Shown here piece by piece: positions 54,240 to 63,418 of a stretch of 64,000 bases of DNA (the first letter of the stretch is position 1; each line of letters starts with the position of its first letter). The stretch covers positions 3,981,022 to 4,045,021 of the forward strand of contig OY282376.1 of NCBI GenBank assembly GCA_958295845.1. Reading direction: 5' to 3'. This stretch comes from Caldilineaceae bacterium (GTDB lineage: Bacteria > Chloroflexota > Anaerolineae > Caldilineales > Caldilineaceae). Made by a program: the position numbers and the translations under genes. Under the pieces are notes generated by a model. It made no database searches. It was not told the origin of the DNA and was given only the letters and a program-made list of their open reading frames with translations.

Positions 54240-55229
54240 ATGCTCGCATACTTTGCTCGTCGCGCCGTCTTGGCCATCTTCACCCTGTGGGCCGTTTCGG
54301 TGCTCTCCTTCATCATCATCCAACTCCCTCCCGGAGACTTTGTCGACGCCTACATGGCCCAGCTGGCTGTCATGGAGACTGATGTTTCGGAGCAGCAGAT
54401 GGAGGCCATGCGCCGCCAGTACGCTCTGGACAGGCCAATCCACGAACAGTACCTGAGGTGGGTTGGCAATATGCTCCAAGGCCACTTCGGAGTCTCCATG
54501 TTGTGGAAGCAGTCGGTCCGAGATGTGATCGGAGACAGGCTGGCCATGACCATGGCAGTCTCACTGGGGGCGGTCCTGCTTACTTGGGCGATTGCCGTAC
54601 CCATCGGAATCTATTCGGCAGTGCGTCAGTATTCGCTCGGCGACTATGTTTTCACCTTTGTCGGTTTCATCGGTCTGGGCGTACCCAATTTCCTCCTGGC
54701 TCTGGTGCTGATGTACCTGGGCTTCTACCTTTTCGGGGCGAATGTCGGCGGCCTGTTCTCTCCGGAATACCAGCTGGAACCTTGGAGTTGGGGCAAAGTT
54801 AGGGACCTCCTCTATCATCTTCCTCTGCCTGCCTTTGTTGTCGCCCTCAGCGGTACCGCAGAGTTAATCCGCGTACTGCGCGCGAATCTGCTTGACGAGC
54901 TACGCAAGCCTTATGTGATAACGGCGCGGGCGATGGGGCTGGCCGAGCACCGCCTGATTCTCAAATTTCCGGTGCGCGTCGCTCTCAACCCCTTTGTCAG
55001 CACGATTGGCTATCTGTTGCCCTACATCCTGTCCGGCAGTGTTATCGTCTCGGTCGTTTTGAGCCTGCCGACGGTTGGGCCGATTCTCCTCGGATCGCTC
55101 ATCGCCCAGGACATGTTCCTGGCCGGAACGATTGTCCTGATGCTCGGCTCGATGACCGTCATTGGCACCTTCTTGTCCGATATGCTGTTGATGTGGATCG
55201 ATCCGCGCATACGTCTTGGCATGATTTAG
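54240..55229 (+). CDS. ABC transporter permease (OppB/DppB family)
   Basis: The 329-residue membrane protein starts MLAYFARRAVLAIFTLWAVS after GCGGAGG. It has PPGDFVDAYM, YALDRPIHEQYLRWVGNMLQG, an EAA-like loop (KPYVITARAMGLAEHRLILK) and the ending LLMWIDPRIRLGMI. Its stop codon is embedded in a 14-base tandem repeat. It forms the importer with the binding protein at 51955 and the genes that follow. Confidence 0.93.
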   Translation: MLAYFARRAVLAIFTLWAVSVLSFIIIQLPPGDFVDAYMAQLAVMETDVSEQQMEAMRRQYALDRPIHEQYLRWVGNMLQGHFGVSMLWKQSVRDVIGDRLAMTMAVSLGAVLLTWAIAVPIGIYSAVRQYSLGDYVFTFVGFIGLGVPNFLLALVLMYLGFYLFGANVGGLFSPEYQLEPWSWGKVRDLLYHLPLPAFVVALSGTAELIRVLRANLLDELRKPYVITARAMGLAEHRLILKFPVRVALNPFVSTIGYLLPYILSGSVIVSVVLSLPTVGPILLGSLIAQDMFLAGTIVLMLGSMTVIGTFLSDMLLMWIDPRIRLGMI

Positions 55230-55281
55230 TAAGAGAAATTTAGTAAGAGAAATCTAGTAAGAGAAATCTAGTAAGAGAACA
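55228..55281 (+). repeat. 14-base tandem repeat, almost four units
   Basis: The unit AGTAAGAGAAATCT (first copy AAATTT) repeats from the permease stop codon onward, with a partial fourth unit. The repeat starts inside the TAG stop, so it could only have expanded without harm downstream of the coding frame. Slippage-driven variation in spacing to the next gene is possible. Confidence 0.75.
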
Positions 55282-55328
55282 ATTGTAGCTGGCATCCGAC
55301 GACCGTTTCCTCAACAGTCCTCTTGGCA

Positions 55329-56471
55329 ATGACCACTGAGCAAAGCGTTGCAATAGGTGAAGAACAGATAGCTGTCGACAGCGAAGAGCGAATCTTCGTT
55401 GCCGGCCAGATGCAACTGATGTGGTGGCGGTTTCGCAAGCACCGCGTCGCCGTGGTAGCGACCGTAATTGTCGCTGCCTTCTACATCGTCGTGGTGGGCG
55501 CTGATTTCTTTGCCTACACCGACCCCGAATCTACCGAAGCCTACCGCTCCCTGATGCCGCCTCAACCCGTACGCTTCTTTGACGACGGCAGATTCAGCCC
55601 CCATGTTTACCAGGTCGATGGAAAGCGCGATCTGAGAACATTCCAACGCGTCTACGAGGCAGATCCTGACCGCAAGATTCGGGTTCGCCTCTTTGCGCGC
55701 GGCTACAAATACGATTTCCTGGGCTTCATTCCCTCCGACCTCCATCTCTTCGGCGTTGAAGGCGCCAGTGTGGAGGAGTCACTGTTCGTCCTTGGAACGG
55801 ACTCGTTGGGACGCGACGTCTGGTCCCGGCTCATATATGCCACGCGCACATCCCTGACGATTGGGCTGGTCGCCGTTGCTCTCAGCCTCGTGCTCGGGGT
55901 AATACTGGGAGGGATATCGGGCTTTTACGGCGGCGTCGCGGACACCATCATCCAACGCCTCATCGAGATACTGCGCTCAATCCCTACCATCCCTTTGTGG
56001 ATGGGTCTGGCTGCAGCAGTCCCCAGACAGTGGAGCGTTGAGCAGGTCTACTTTGCCATTACCATCGTTATCGCTTTACGGGGCTGGACCGGTCTGGCGC
56101 GGGAAGTGCGCGGCCGCTTCCTGTCACTGCGCGAAGAGGACTTTGTAACAGCCGCCGAACTGGCCGGATGCAGCCGCAAACGCATCATCTTCCGCCATAT
56201 GGTGCCCTCTTTCCAGAGCCACATCATCGCCACCGTTACCTTGTCTGTGCCGGCCATGATCCTGGCGGAGACGGCACTGAGTTTTCTCGGTCTGGGTCTG
56301 CGCCCGCCTGCCATCAGTTGGGGCGTCATGCTCCAGCAGGCACAGAATGTCGAGACAGTCGCCCTGTCGCCCTGGCTGCTCTTGCCGGCGATTCCCGTCG
56401 TTGTCGTGATCCTGGCCTTCAACTTCATGGGCGACGGATTGCGCGATGCAGCCGATCCCTATGGCATATAA
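55329..56471 (+). CDS. ABC transporter permease (OppC/DppC family) with long external loop
   Basis: I start at the ATG 55329 (MTTEQSVAIGEEQ); an in-frame TTG lies two codons upstream. The 380-residue product has the N-terminal OppC element (WWRFRKHRVAVVATVIVAAF). A loop of about 110 residues follows (DFFAYTDPESTEAYR to LFGVEGASVEE), then LGTDSLGRDVWSRLIYATR. The EAA loop lies in REEDFVTAAELAGCSRKRII and the ending is FNFMGDGLRDAADPYGI. The large first loop is typical of a subset of family-5 importers. Confidence 0.92.
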   Translation: MTTEQSVAIGEEQIAVDSEERIFVAGQMQLMWWRFRKHRVAVVATVIVAAFYIVVVGADFFAYTDPESTEAYRSLMPPQPVRFFDDGRFSPHVYQVDGKRDLRTFQRVYEADPDRKIRVRLFARGYKYDFLGFIPSDLHLFGVEGASVEESLFVLGTDSLGRDVWSRLIYATRTSLTIGLVAVALSLVLGVILGGISGFYGGVADTIIQRLIEILRSIPTIPLWMGLAAAVPRQWSVEQVYFAITIVIALRGWTGLAREVRGRFLSLREEDFVTAAELAGCSRKRIIFRHMVPSFQSHIIATVTLSVPAMILAETALSFLGLGLRPPAISWGVMLQQAQNVETVALSPWLLLPAIPVVVVILAFNFMGDGLRDAADPYGI

Positions 56472-56528
56472 TCTTCTGACTCGCGACGCCAAGTGTTGGC
56501 CGGCCGCTGACAACCTGCCTATTATCTA

Positions 56529-57563
56529 ATGCAAAACGAACACCAACCGGTCCTGTCGGTACGCAATCTCAAAACAAACTTTTTCACGGACGAAGGAGTC
56601 GTCCGCGCCGTCGACGGCGCCAGCTTCGACGTTCACCTTGGCCGGACACTCGGCATCGTCGGTGAGAGCGGCTGTGGCAAAAGCGTAACCGCCCTTTCCA
56701 TTCTGCGCATCGTCCCTCGACCCGGCCGCATCGTCGAAGGGGAGATCCTGCTGCGCCAGGAGACTGAAAGTGGTCAGTCGCAGGAGGTGGCCCTGAATTC
56801 GCTGGGCGAAAACAGTAGGGAGATGCGTTCAATTCGCGGTGCCGAGATCGCGCTCGTCTTCCAGGAGCCGATGACCTCGCTCAGCCCCGTTCACACGATC
56901 GGCAATCAGATTATCGGCGCCGCCCGTCTGCACCGCCAGCTCTCGAAACAGGAAGCCCGCGAGTTGGTGGTCGAACTGCTTGGCCTCGTAGGAATCCCTC
57001 GCGCCGAAACGGCCGTGGACTCCTATCCCATGCAACTCAGTGGCGGCATGCGCCAGCGCGCCCTGATCGCGCTCGCCCTTTCCTGCGACCCCAGAATCCT
57101 CATCGCCGACGAACCGACGACCGCCCTGGACGTGACCACCCAGGCCCAGATCCTCGATCTCCTGCGCTCCCTCCAGGAACAGAAGGGAATGGCCATCATG
57201 CTGATCACCCACGATATGGGCGTGATCGCGGAGATGGCCGATCAAGTGGTGGTGATGTACCTGGGCCGCGTGGTGGAGGAAGGCCCCGTAGACACCGTAT
57301 TTGGCGAATCGAAGCACCCTTATACACAGTCCCTGTTGCGCTCGATCCCTAGCATCCACTCGACGCCCAAAGTACAGCTACCCACCATCACTGGAACCAT
57401 CCCCCACCCATACAACCGCCCGGCCGGATGCCCATTCCATCCTCGCTGCCCGGACGTAATTCCGGGCGTCTGCGACAAGCACGAGCCTGAGTTACATTCG
57501 GTGGGCGATGAGCACCAGGTGAGCTGTTTCCTCTATCATCCGGTACCGGAAACCAGCCCGTAG
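56529..57563 (+). CDS. ABC transporter ATP-binding protein (OppD/DppD family)
   Basis: The 344-residue ATPase has Walker [14 protein letters not shown], the signature [15 protein letters not shown] and Walker [13 protein letters not shown]. The C-terminal oligopeptide-transport tail has Cys residues ([23 protein letters not shown]), as in members that bind an iron-sulfur cluster or metal. It powers the importer together with the next gene. The start has no strong ribosome-binding site. It follows the OppC-type gene by 57 bases. Confidence 0.94.
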   Translation: MQNEHQPVLSVRNLKTNFFTDEGVVRAVDGASFDVHLGRTLGIVGESGCGKSVTALSILRIVPRPGRIVEGEILLRQETESGQSQEVALNSLGENSREMRSIRGAEIALVFQEPMTSLSPVHTIGNQIIGAARLHRQLSKQEARELVVELLGLVGIPRAETAVDSYPMQLSGGMRQRALIALALSCDPRILIADEPTTALDVTTQAQILDLLRSLQEQKGMAIMLITHDMGVIAEMADQVVVMYLGRVVEEGPVDTVFGESKHPYTQSLLRSIPSIHSTPKVQLPTITGTIPHPYNRPAGCPFHPRCPDVIPGVCDKHEPELHSVGDEHQVSCFLYHPVPETSP

Positions 57564-57615
57564 AGCCCTATTTCGACAACTGGTCGAAAGGTTCCGCTTT
57601 AACACAGTTGGCAAA

Positions 57616-58659
57616 ATGGAAAACGAACAAGTGCTGCTGGAGGTCAAAGGACTACAGAAATTCTTCCCGATACGGAAGGGCTTCTGGCAGCGCGTAGTAG
57701 GTCAGGTCCGCGCGGTCGACGGTATCGACTTCCACGTTTACAAAGGAGAGACCTTCGGCATCGTCGGAGAGAGCGGCTGCGGCAAAACGACCGCCTCCCG
57801 CTGTATCGTGCGCGCGCTCCAACCGACCGCAGGCGAAATCCGATTCCGAACCGATGACGGCGCAATGATTGACATCGCCAACCTGTCAAGGGACGAGCTA
57901 CAGCCCCTGCGCCGACAGATGCAGATGATCTTCCAGGACCCCTTCTCGTCGCTGAATCCGCGCATGACCTTGTTCGACATTATCGGCGAGCCCCTGCTGG
58001 TCAATGGGATGGCGAACCGCGGGCAACGTATCGAGCGCGTCGAAGAGTTGCTCGGCCTCGTCGGACTTCGGCCCGAGTTCCTGCAACGCTTTCCTCACGC
58101 CTTCAGCGGCGGCCAGCGCCAGCGCATCGGCATCGCCCGCGCCCTCGCCCTCAACCCGAGCCTGATTGTAGCCGACGAGCCGGTTTCAGCGCTCGACGTA
58201 TCGGTGCAGGCGCAGATCCTGAACCTGCTGTTGGAGTTGCAGGGGCGCCTCGGCCTCACCTATCTGTTCGTGGCGCACGACCTCAGCGTCGTCAAACATA
58301 TCTGCGACCGCGTCGCCGTCATGTATGTCGGCCGCGTAGTCGAGACCGCGGCAACGCAGCAGCTCTTTGAATCACCCCAACACCCCTACACCGAAGCCCT
58401 GCTTTCCGCCGTACCCCAGCCGGACCCGAGCCTTCGTTCGCAGCGAATTATCCTCGAAGGCGAAGTGGCCGACCCCGCCGACCCGCCGTCCGGCTGCTAC
58501 TTCCACCCCCGCTGCCGCTACGCCGTCGACCTCTGCCGCGAGCAGACCCCCGAACTGGAAGAAGTCGCCCCCGGCCACGCAGTGAGCTGCCACCGCGCCC
58601 TCGAACTCGACCTATCAGGAACCCTGGACGCGCCCGTTCCGCAGGCAATGCACTCGTAG
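57616..58659 (+). CDS. ABC transporter ATP-binding protein (OppF/DppF family)
   Basis: The 347-residue ATPase shows [18 protein letters not shown] near the start, then Walker [13 protein letters not shown], signature [15 protein letters not shown] and Walker [13 protein letters not shown]. The C-terminal Cys-containing tail reads [19 protein letters not shown]. It completes the five-gene importer 51955-58659. It might also serve the binding protein/permease set at 32542-36225, which lacks its own ATPases. Confidence 0.94.
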   Translation: MENEQVLLEVKGLQKFFPIRKGFWQRVVGQVRAVDGIDFHVYKGETFGIVGESGCGKTTASRCIVRALQPTAGEIRFRTDDGAMIDIANLSRDELQPLRRQMQMIFQDPFSSLNPRMTLFDIIGEPLLVNGMANRGQRIERVEELLGLVGLRPEFLQRFPHAFSGGQRQRIGIARALALNPSLIVADEPVSALDVSVQAQILNLLLELQGRLGLTYLFVAHDLSVVKHICDRVAVMYVGRVVETAATQQLFESPQHPYTEALLSAVPQPDPSLRSQRIILEGEVADPADPPSGCYFHPRCRYAVDLCREQTPELEEVAPGHAVSCHRALELDLSGTLDAPVPQAMHS

Positions 58660-58756
58660 CCTGTCCGGATACCCCTTTCGCGATTTGTCGCCTGGCGATT
58701 CTTGTCAGTGCGGATCAGCACTATGAGAAAGTAGTTGCAAGAGTTGCTTTCGTTCC

Positions 58757-58960
58757 TTACGGTGTCTTCCCCGCAGACCTCAGCGCCCATCCTTCATCGA
58801 CCATCTGAAATACGTCTCTGGTCGGATTGTACCCTAGCATGGCCCGCGCCTTGGCGATGCCCAGAACCCAGTTGGCAACCTTGGAGACTGTCACCTCGAA
58901 GTAGGGCCAGCCGGACGATTTCTTTATGATTTTGCCTAATTGATCGCACGCGATTGATTT
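58757..58960 (-). pseudogene. C-terminal remnant of an NAD-dependent epimerase
   Basis: The minus-strand frame reads SSGWPYFEVTVSKVANWVLG and IAKARAMLGYNPTRDVFQMV before its stop. The A-K-A-x-x-x-L-G-Y-x-P pattern is the usual C-terminus of extended SDR epimerases. No cofactor-binding N-terminus remains. Upstream, the frame runs into the glycosidase gene on the other strand. It is a decayed gene end. Confidence 0.6.
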
Positions 58961-59024
58961 CGCCGTCAAATGAATGAACTTGCCCACCGCGGCCCCGCTT
59001 AACCCCCATCCTGGAGCACCCGAT

Positions 59025-60893
59025 TTGACAGAAGCGACTAACGCAATCCAGTACATTCGCCCCGATGCGCCCCTCCCACCGGAGAGCCGCCGACGGGGTG
59101 TCCGCACCGAGGCATGGATCCCGGCGACCCTCGACCTGGCCGACCGGGCCCGTCTCGCCGTCAACGGCATGGTCGAACCGACCGACCCCGAAGCCGACTA
59201 CCGCGTCTGCTGGAAAGCCTCGTTCTGCTTCAACCCGCCCGTCATGTATCACGATGGTTCCGACACCGGCATCACGTTCATATTCCTGGAAGCAGCGCCG
59301 CGCATGCGCCTCATGAGCCGCTCCGAGCAGGGCCTGCACGTCGAGCAGCACTGGCGGGAGGTTCTGATGCGCATGATCGGTGAGGACGGGCAGGTTGCCT
59401 CACCGCTGGTAGGTCCCGGGCTGGTACGGCCACCTGTGCTGGGCAGGCTGGAGGGCGTTCAGATGATCGATCAGCAGGTCAACGGCATCGCCTTAGGGGT
59501 CGCCGCCACCAGCGCAGCGCTGGAAGACAGCGCTTTCTGGGAGCCAATTGGCCGCGGCATCGTAGACGGGTTGGAGCGCCTGGTCGTTCAGCACGAAGAT
59601 ATGGCCTATCTGACCCAGTGGGTCTTCGCCCCCGGGCAGCAGGGCGACCCTGCGCAGCCTCGCCCTCTGGGCACCTTCGCCGCCTACGCAATGTGGCCGG
59701 CCCGCCGCCTCGTCGACTTCTACCGTGTGACCGGTTACGAGCCTGCGCTGAAACTGGCAGGTCAGCTATGCCGCTACGTCGTCCGAAAAGGCCAGTACTT
59801 TGACGCCAACTACCGCTTCCTGCCCGACAACCCGGATCCCGGCGGCCCCCGCCACGATGTTGTGCACTTCCACCATCACGCCATGACCATTCTTACGTGC
59901 CTGGAGTACGGCCTGGCCAGCGGCGATCAGGAGATGCTCGACTTCGCGGCGCAAGCGTTCCCCGTGGCCATTACGCACGGAGAGCGGCTGACCGGCTTCT
60001 TCCCCGAGTCGGTCATTGATCACCACCAGACGTGCGAACTGTGCGAAGTCGGAGACATGGTACGGATCGCGGTGCGTCAAGCCGAGGCCGGCCTGGGCGA
60101 CCACTACTGGGACGACGCCGACCGCTGGACCCGCAATCAGCTGGCCGAGGGGCAACTAACGCGCGCCGACTGGATCGAGCGCCTCCATCTGGGCGACCCG
60201 CCATCGCGGCACGATACTGGGGAACGCTGGCCGATGACGACCGAGCGCGTGGGTGAACGCAATATCGGTGCCTTTGCCGGATGGCAGAGCCCCAACGACT
60301 GGGTCGAGTTCATGCTCACCCGCTGGCCGGAGGGCACACCCTTCGGCAGCCAGCTGGGCCATGTGCAGGGCATCATGCACTGCTGTACGGCCAACGCCGC
60401 CCGCGGCCTCTACGATGTCTGGCGCAATATCGTGCACACCCAAGGCAACCATGTCAAAGTGAACCTCCTCCTCAACCGCACCCACCAAGCCGTAGACGTC
60501 GACAGCCATCTCCCCTACACCGGGCAGGTGGATCTACACGTCAAGCGTGACTGCCGGTTAGCCGTCCGGATGCCGACCTGGATCGATCTGAGCCAGGTGA
60601 CCTGCCATGTGGACGAAAGCACGCGCGCGGTCGAATTCGACGGACGCTACGCGCAGGTCGGGGACCTGCTCGCCCGACAAAGCGTCCAACTCAATTTCCC
60701 CATCGACGAACGCACGGACCGCGTCTCGATCAACAACCGGTGGTATCTGCTGGTGCGCAAAGGGCATGACATTGTATACATCGATCCGCCGGGCAAGCTG
60801 TGCCCCTTGTACCAGAGGGATCACTACCGCGACAATGTAACCTTGTGGAAGAGGACCACTCGCTACCTGGATGAACAGCTGTTGGACTGGTAA
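59025..60893 (+). CDS. GH127-like (beta-L-arabinofuranosidase family) protein
   Basis: The product is about 622 residues from a TTG with GGAG eight bases upstream. An ATG at 58974 without a ribosome-binding site is the alternative. The alpha/alpha-barrel core includes FYRVTGYEPALKLAGQLCRY and HFHHHAMTILTCLEY. The zinc-binding set of GH127 appears to be present: an E-x-C in HHQTCELCEVGDM and an adjacent Cys pair in MHCCTANAARGLYD. One Cys of the pair is the nucleophile in characterised enzymes. A C-terminal beta domain follows (LLLNRTHQAVDVDSHLPYTG). No signal peptide is seen. It probably releases a pentose or related sugar from glycans, by family inference. Confidence 0.68.
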   Translation: MTEATNAIQYIRPDAPLPPESRRRGVRTEAWIPATLDLADRARLAVNGMVEPTDPEADYRVCWKASFCFNPPVMYHDGSDTGITFIFLEAAPRMRLMSRSEQGLHVEQHWREVLMRMIGEDGQVASPLVGPGLVRPPVLGRLEGVQMIDQQVNGIALGVAATSAALEDSAFWEPIGRGIVDGLERLVVQHEDMAYLTQWVFAPGQQGDPAQPRPLGTFAAYAMWPARRLVDFYRVTGYEPALKLAGQLCRYVVRKGQYFDANYRFLPDNPDPGGPRHDVVHFHHHAMTILTCLEYGLASGDQEMLDFAAQAFPVAITHGERLTGFFPESVIDHHQTCELCEVGDMVRIAVRQAEAGLGDHYWDDADRWTRNQLAEGQLTRADWIERLHLGDPPSRHDTGERWPMTTERVGERNIGAFAGWQSPNDWVEFMLTRWPEGTPFGSQLGHVQGIMHCCTANAARGLYDVWRNIVHTQGNHVKVNLLLNRTHQAVDVDSHLPYTGQVDLHVKRDCRLAVRMPTWIDLSQVTCHVDESTRAVEFDGRYAQVGDLLARQSVQLNFPIDERTDRVSINNRWYLLVRKGHDIVYIDPPGKLCPLYQRDHYRDNVTLWKRTTRYLDEQLLDW

Positions 60894-60987
60894 TTTTGAC
60901 AGCGAGGATGTAGGGACTGATAGAGGCGGAGAAACGCAGGCCGGCGACGGCAGGTCAGCATACAGAATTGGTTAGCGCCCAGAACGC

Positions 60988-62061
60988 CTATGCACGATAG
61001 GCATTGATCATATCGATCAACAGCGCGATCTGTGCACGCCCCCCAGTAGCCGGCGTGCGCGGTGGCCTCCCATTCACAATGCAGTCATGGAAGTGAACCA
61101 GCTCCAGCTTGAACGCCTCCTCGTACGAGGCCGTCGTCGTCGACTCGCGGAAGTGGCTGCCATCCATCCGCCACTCCTCCACCACCGTAGCCGCGTTCTT
61201 CAGAAACGGACTGGGAAATTTTATCGACACGATGCTGTCCGGCGCGTAAACGGTCATCGTCTCGTCGAAGACGCGTAGCCCCAGCACCGGGGCGGTGTCC
61301 AGTATACAACGCAGATTGTTCGGATAAGCCAGGACCGAGACGAAAGCCCCGCCTCCATTCCAGATTTCGGTCGACACGACACGCTCCGGCAGGCCGAAGG
61401 CGCCGTCCAGTATGTAGATGTCGTGAATTGACAGTCCCAACATCTTGCCGTAGGCGCGCATGACCGCTTCTGGTTGGGCGCCAATCGCCCGTTGTAGACT
61501 CTCCTGGCGGAGCCGCGCCATCCTGTCCTTCTCAGCCGCGTCGATATCATCGACGCGCACGATGTCATAGTGTTCCAGAAAGAGGTCGTTCGGGCCGTTG
61601 ATATCGTACAGGCGGATCAGACTCGGGTCCTGCATCTGCTGGATGCGCTCGCGACCGGCAATATAACCGGGGTCGTAACGCTTGTGATGGCCGAGCATCG
61701 CAACGCAGCCGCACTGCGCCTGTGCGTCAAGAAGCTCATCGGCCTCATCCAGGTTGTGGCACATCGGCTTTTCAATGAAGACGTGCTTTCCCGCCCGCAG
61801 CGCATCCGTCGCCGGCTGGGCATGGTCCTGCGTCAGCACCATCACCCCATCCAGGTCCGCGCGCGCCAGCATCTCGCGATAGTCGGAATAAGTGTGCCGA
61901 ATTCCGTACTTCGCACCGACAGCCTGAACGGTACCGGGGGACAGGTCGCACAGGGCCGCAATCTCGAAAAGCTCCGGCAGTTCGGACAGATGCGGCAAGT
62001 GCATCACCTGCGCAACCATGCCGGTACCGATCAGCCCAATTTTGACTGGCTTGCTACCCAC
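60988..62061 (-). CDS. Gfo/Idh/MocA-family NAD(P)-dependent oxidoreductase
   Basis: The 357-residue product starts at a GTG with AAAGGAG upstream. The Rossmann loop is KIGLIGTGMVAQVMHLPHL and the EKP motif is GKHVFIEKPMCHNLDE with the catalytic Lys. The C-terminal domain includes LSIHDIYILDGAFG, matching the family His-Asp region. It shares only the family pattern with the gene at 14408. The two PhyH genes upstream on the same strand (gap of 46 bases) suggest one transcript for a sugar-derived substrate. Confidence 0.88.
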   Translation of the reverse strand: MGSKPVKIGLIGTGMVAQVMHLPHLSELPELFEIAALCDLSPGTVQAVGAKYGIRHTYSDYREMLARADLDGVMVLTQDHAQPATDALRAGKHVFIEKPMCHNLDEADELLDAQAQCGCVAMLGHHKRYDPGYIAGRERIQQMQDPSLIRLYDINGPNDLFLEHYDIVRVDDIDAAEKDRMARLRQESLQRAIGAQPEAVMRAYGKMLGLSIHDIYILDGAFGLPERVVSTEIWNGGGAFVSVLAYPNNLRCILDTAPVLGLRVFDETMTVYAPDSIVSIKFPSPFLKNAATVVEEWRMDGSHFRESTTTASYEEAFKLELVHFHDCIVNGRPPRTPATGGRAQIALLIDMINAYRA

Positions 62062-62107
62062 AGTTGGACTCCTTTGCCTGGCAAGACGGCAGGAGTTCCA
62101 GCCTGCC

Positions 62108-63331
62108 TCAAAGGGTGGCTACAAAAGCCTCTACACTGAGTTCAGCCGGAACCTGATCAAAATAGTAGCGGGTCTCGTCACCCTGGAAGCCCGGCACCCA
62201 CTGATCTTCCTCGTCCTGCAACAGATCGTCGACAAACTTGAAACGCGTCCACAGTATTTCGGCTTCCTGGTCGCTGAAGCGGTCGGCCAGGGGCTTTCCC
62301 CACTGTAGAGTCATGGGATGAATATTCGTCGCCCACCCTTGTTCCTGCGCGGGTAGGCTGTCGAAGTCCGGACTCTTAAGATGATGAATGCGCTTAGCGC
62401 TCTTGCTCAAAAAAATCGTCGAGAGCAACTCTCCCTTTTCGCCGCGGCCTCGGTGCAGACGCTCCAGAGCGGCCTTGTATGCAGTGCCGTCGCCGTCAAC
62501 AACCGCCCGCAGCGCCTCTTCGATATGCTCGAACGTTTGGGAACTGCGTTCGTTCCAACGCTTGAATGCCGCCTGCGACGCAGGAGCCAGATGCTTAAGA
62601 TAAGGAAGGTCCTTGTGCGTGGTGAACTCCGAAAAGCCGCCATGAATGGTACGCCGCATATTGGCGTTGTAGCGGCTGCCCCAGTGGAGCAATGGCAGGA
62701 TATAGGCCACGCCGTCACCGGCCGCCAGATGAGTTTGGACCGCGCCGGGCACAGGCGTACGTGCATCGGAATTGAGCGCCGCGTTTTCCTCCGCCGTGTT
62801 AAGACGCGCGTGGCTGCCGGGCACAACCCACAGAACGCTGTCGTCGTAAAGCGGCAGATTCCACTGCACATAGCGCGGCCCGTTCTCCAGGATGTCGTCT
62901 GCATAGCCTTGCAGCGGCGCCGTGTGCGGCGGATAGAAGTCGCGGTGCCAGCCGCGATGACCGGCCGTCTCGTGGTCGCGTACCGGATTGCACATGACCA
63001 TCATATCGGTGACAGCCGCGTCCTCCACACCCAGCAAACGGCTGCTGACGCCCTGCGTGTTCTCGTGCAGCCAGATCTCGACTGCGCTGACCGTCTGCGC
63101 ATCGATCTGGCTGGCCAGGGCCGGCGTTCCCAGATTCAGGCGCGGCTGAGCGTGGGTCTCCCAGACGCCGCCGGGCGGGTCGTCCGGCCCCCGCTCCCGC
63201 GCCCAGATCTCTTTCTGCCGCTCCACGAGCGCCTCATGGGATCGCCGCAGGCCACCCAGATCCTGCGGCGGAATCACGCCCCGCAAGATCACATATCCAT
63301 CTTCCAGAAACTGATCGCGGCTGAATTCCAT
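62108..63331 (-). CDS. Phytanoyl-CoA dioxygenase (PhyH) family protein
   Basis: I start at MEFSRDQFLEDGYVILRG, which has GAGGGA upstream; the open frame extends 15 codons further. The product is about 407 residues. The iron site is seen as H-x-D in RGWHRDFYPPH. Late His and Arg residues (MRRTIHGGFSEF) are probably the distal ligand region. It is longer than the other PhyH proteins because of a C-terminal extension (about 270-407). The substrate is unknown. It lies 87 bases from another PhyH gene on the same strand. Confidence 0.8.
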   Translation of the reverse strand: MEFSRDQFLEDGYVILRGVIPPQDLGGLRRSHEALVERQKEIWARERGPDDPPGGVWETHAQPRLNLGTPALASQIDAQTVSAVEIWLHENTQGVSSRLLGVEDAAVTDMMVMCNPVRDHETAGHRGWHRDFYPPHTAPLQGYADDILENGPRYVQWNLPLYDDSVLWVVPGSHARLNTAEENAALNSDARTPVPGAVQTHLAAGDGVAYILPLLHWGSRYNANMRRTIHGGFSEFTTHKDLPYLKHLAPASQAAFKRWNERSSQTFEHIEEALRAVVDGDGTAYKAALERLHRGRGEKGELLSTIFLSKSAKRIHHLKSPDFDSLPAQEQGWATNIHPMTLQWGKPLADRFSDQEAEILWTRFKFVDDLLQDEEDQWVPGFQGDETRYYFDQVPAELSVEAFVATL

Positions 63332-63418
63332 GGCTGTTCCCTCTTCACTTTCGTCCCAGGAAGCCGTTTCCCTCACTGAGCCTCATTCGAACGCGAATTC
63401 GATTTCCGACGCGACGGG

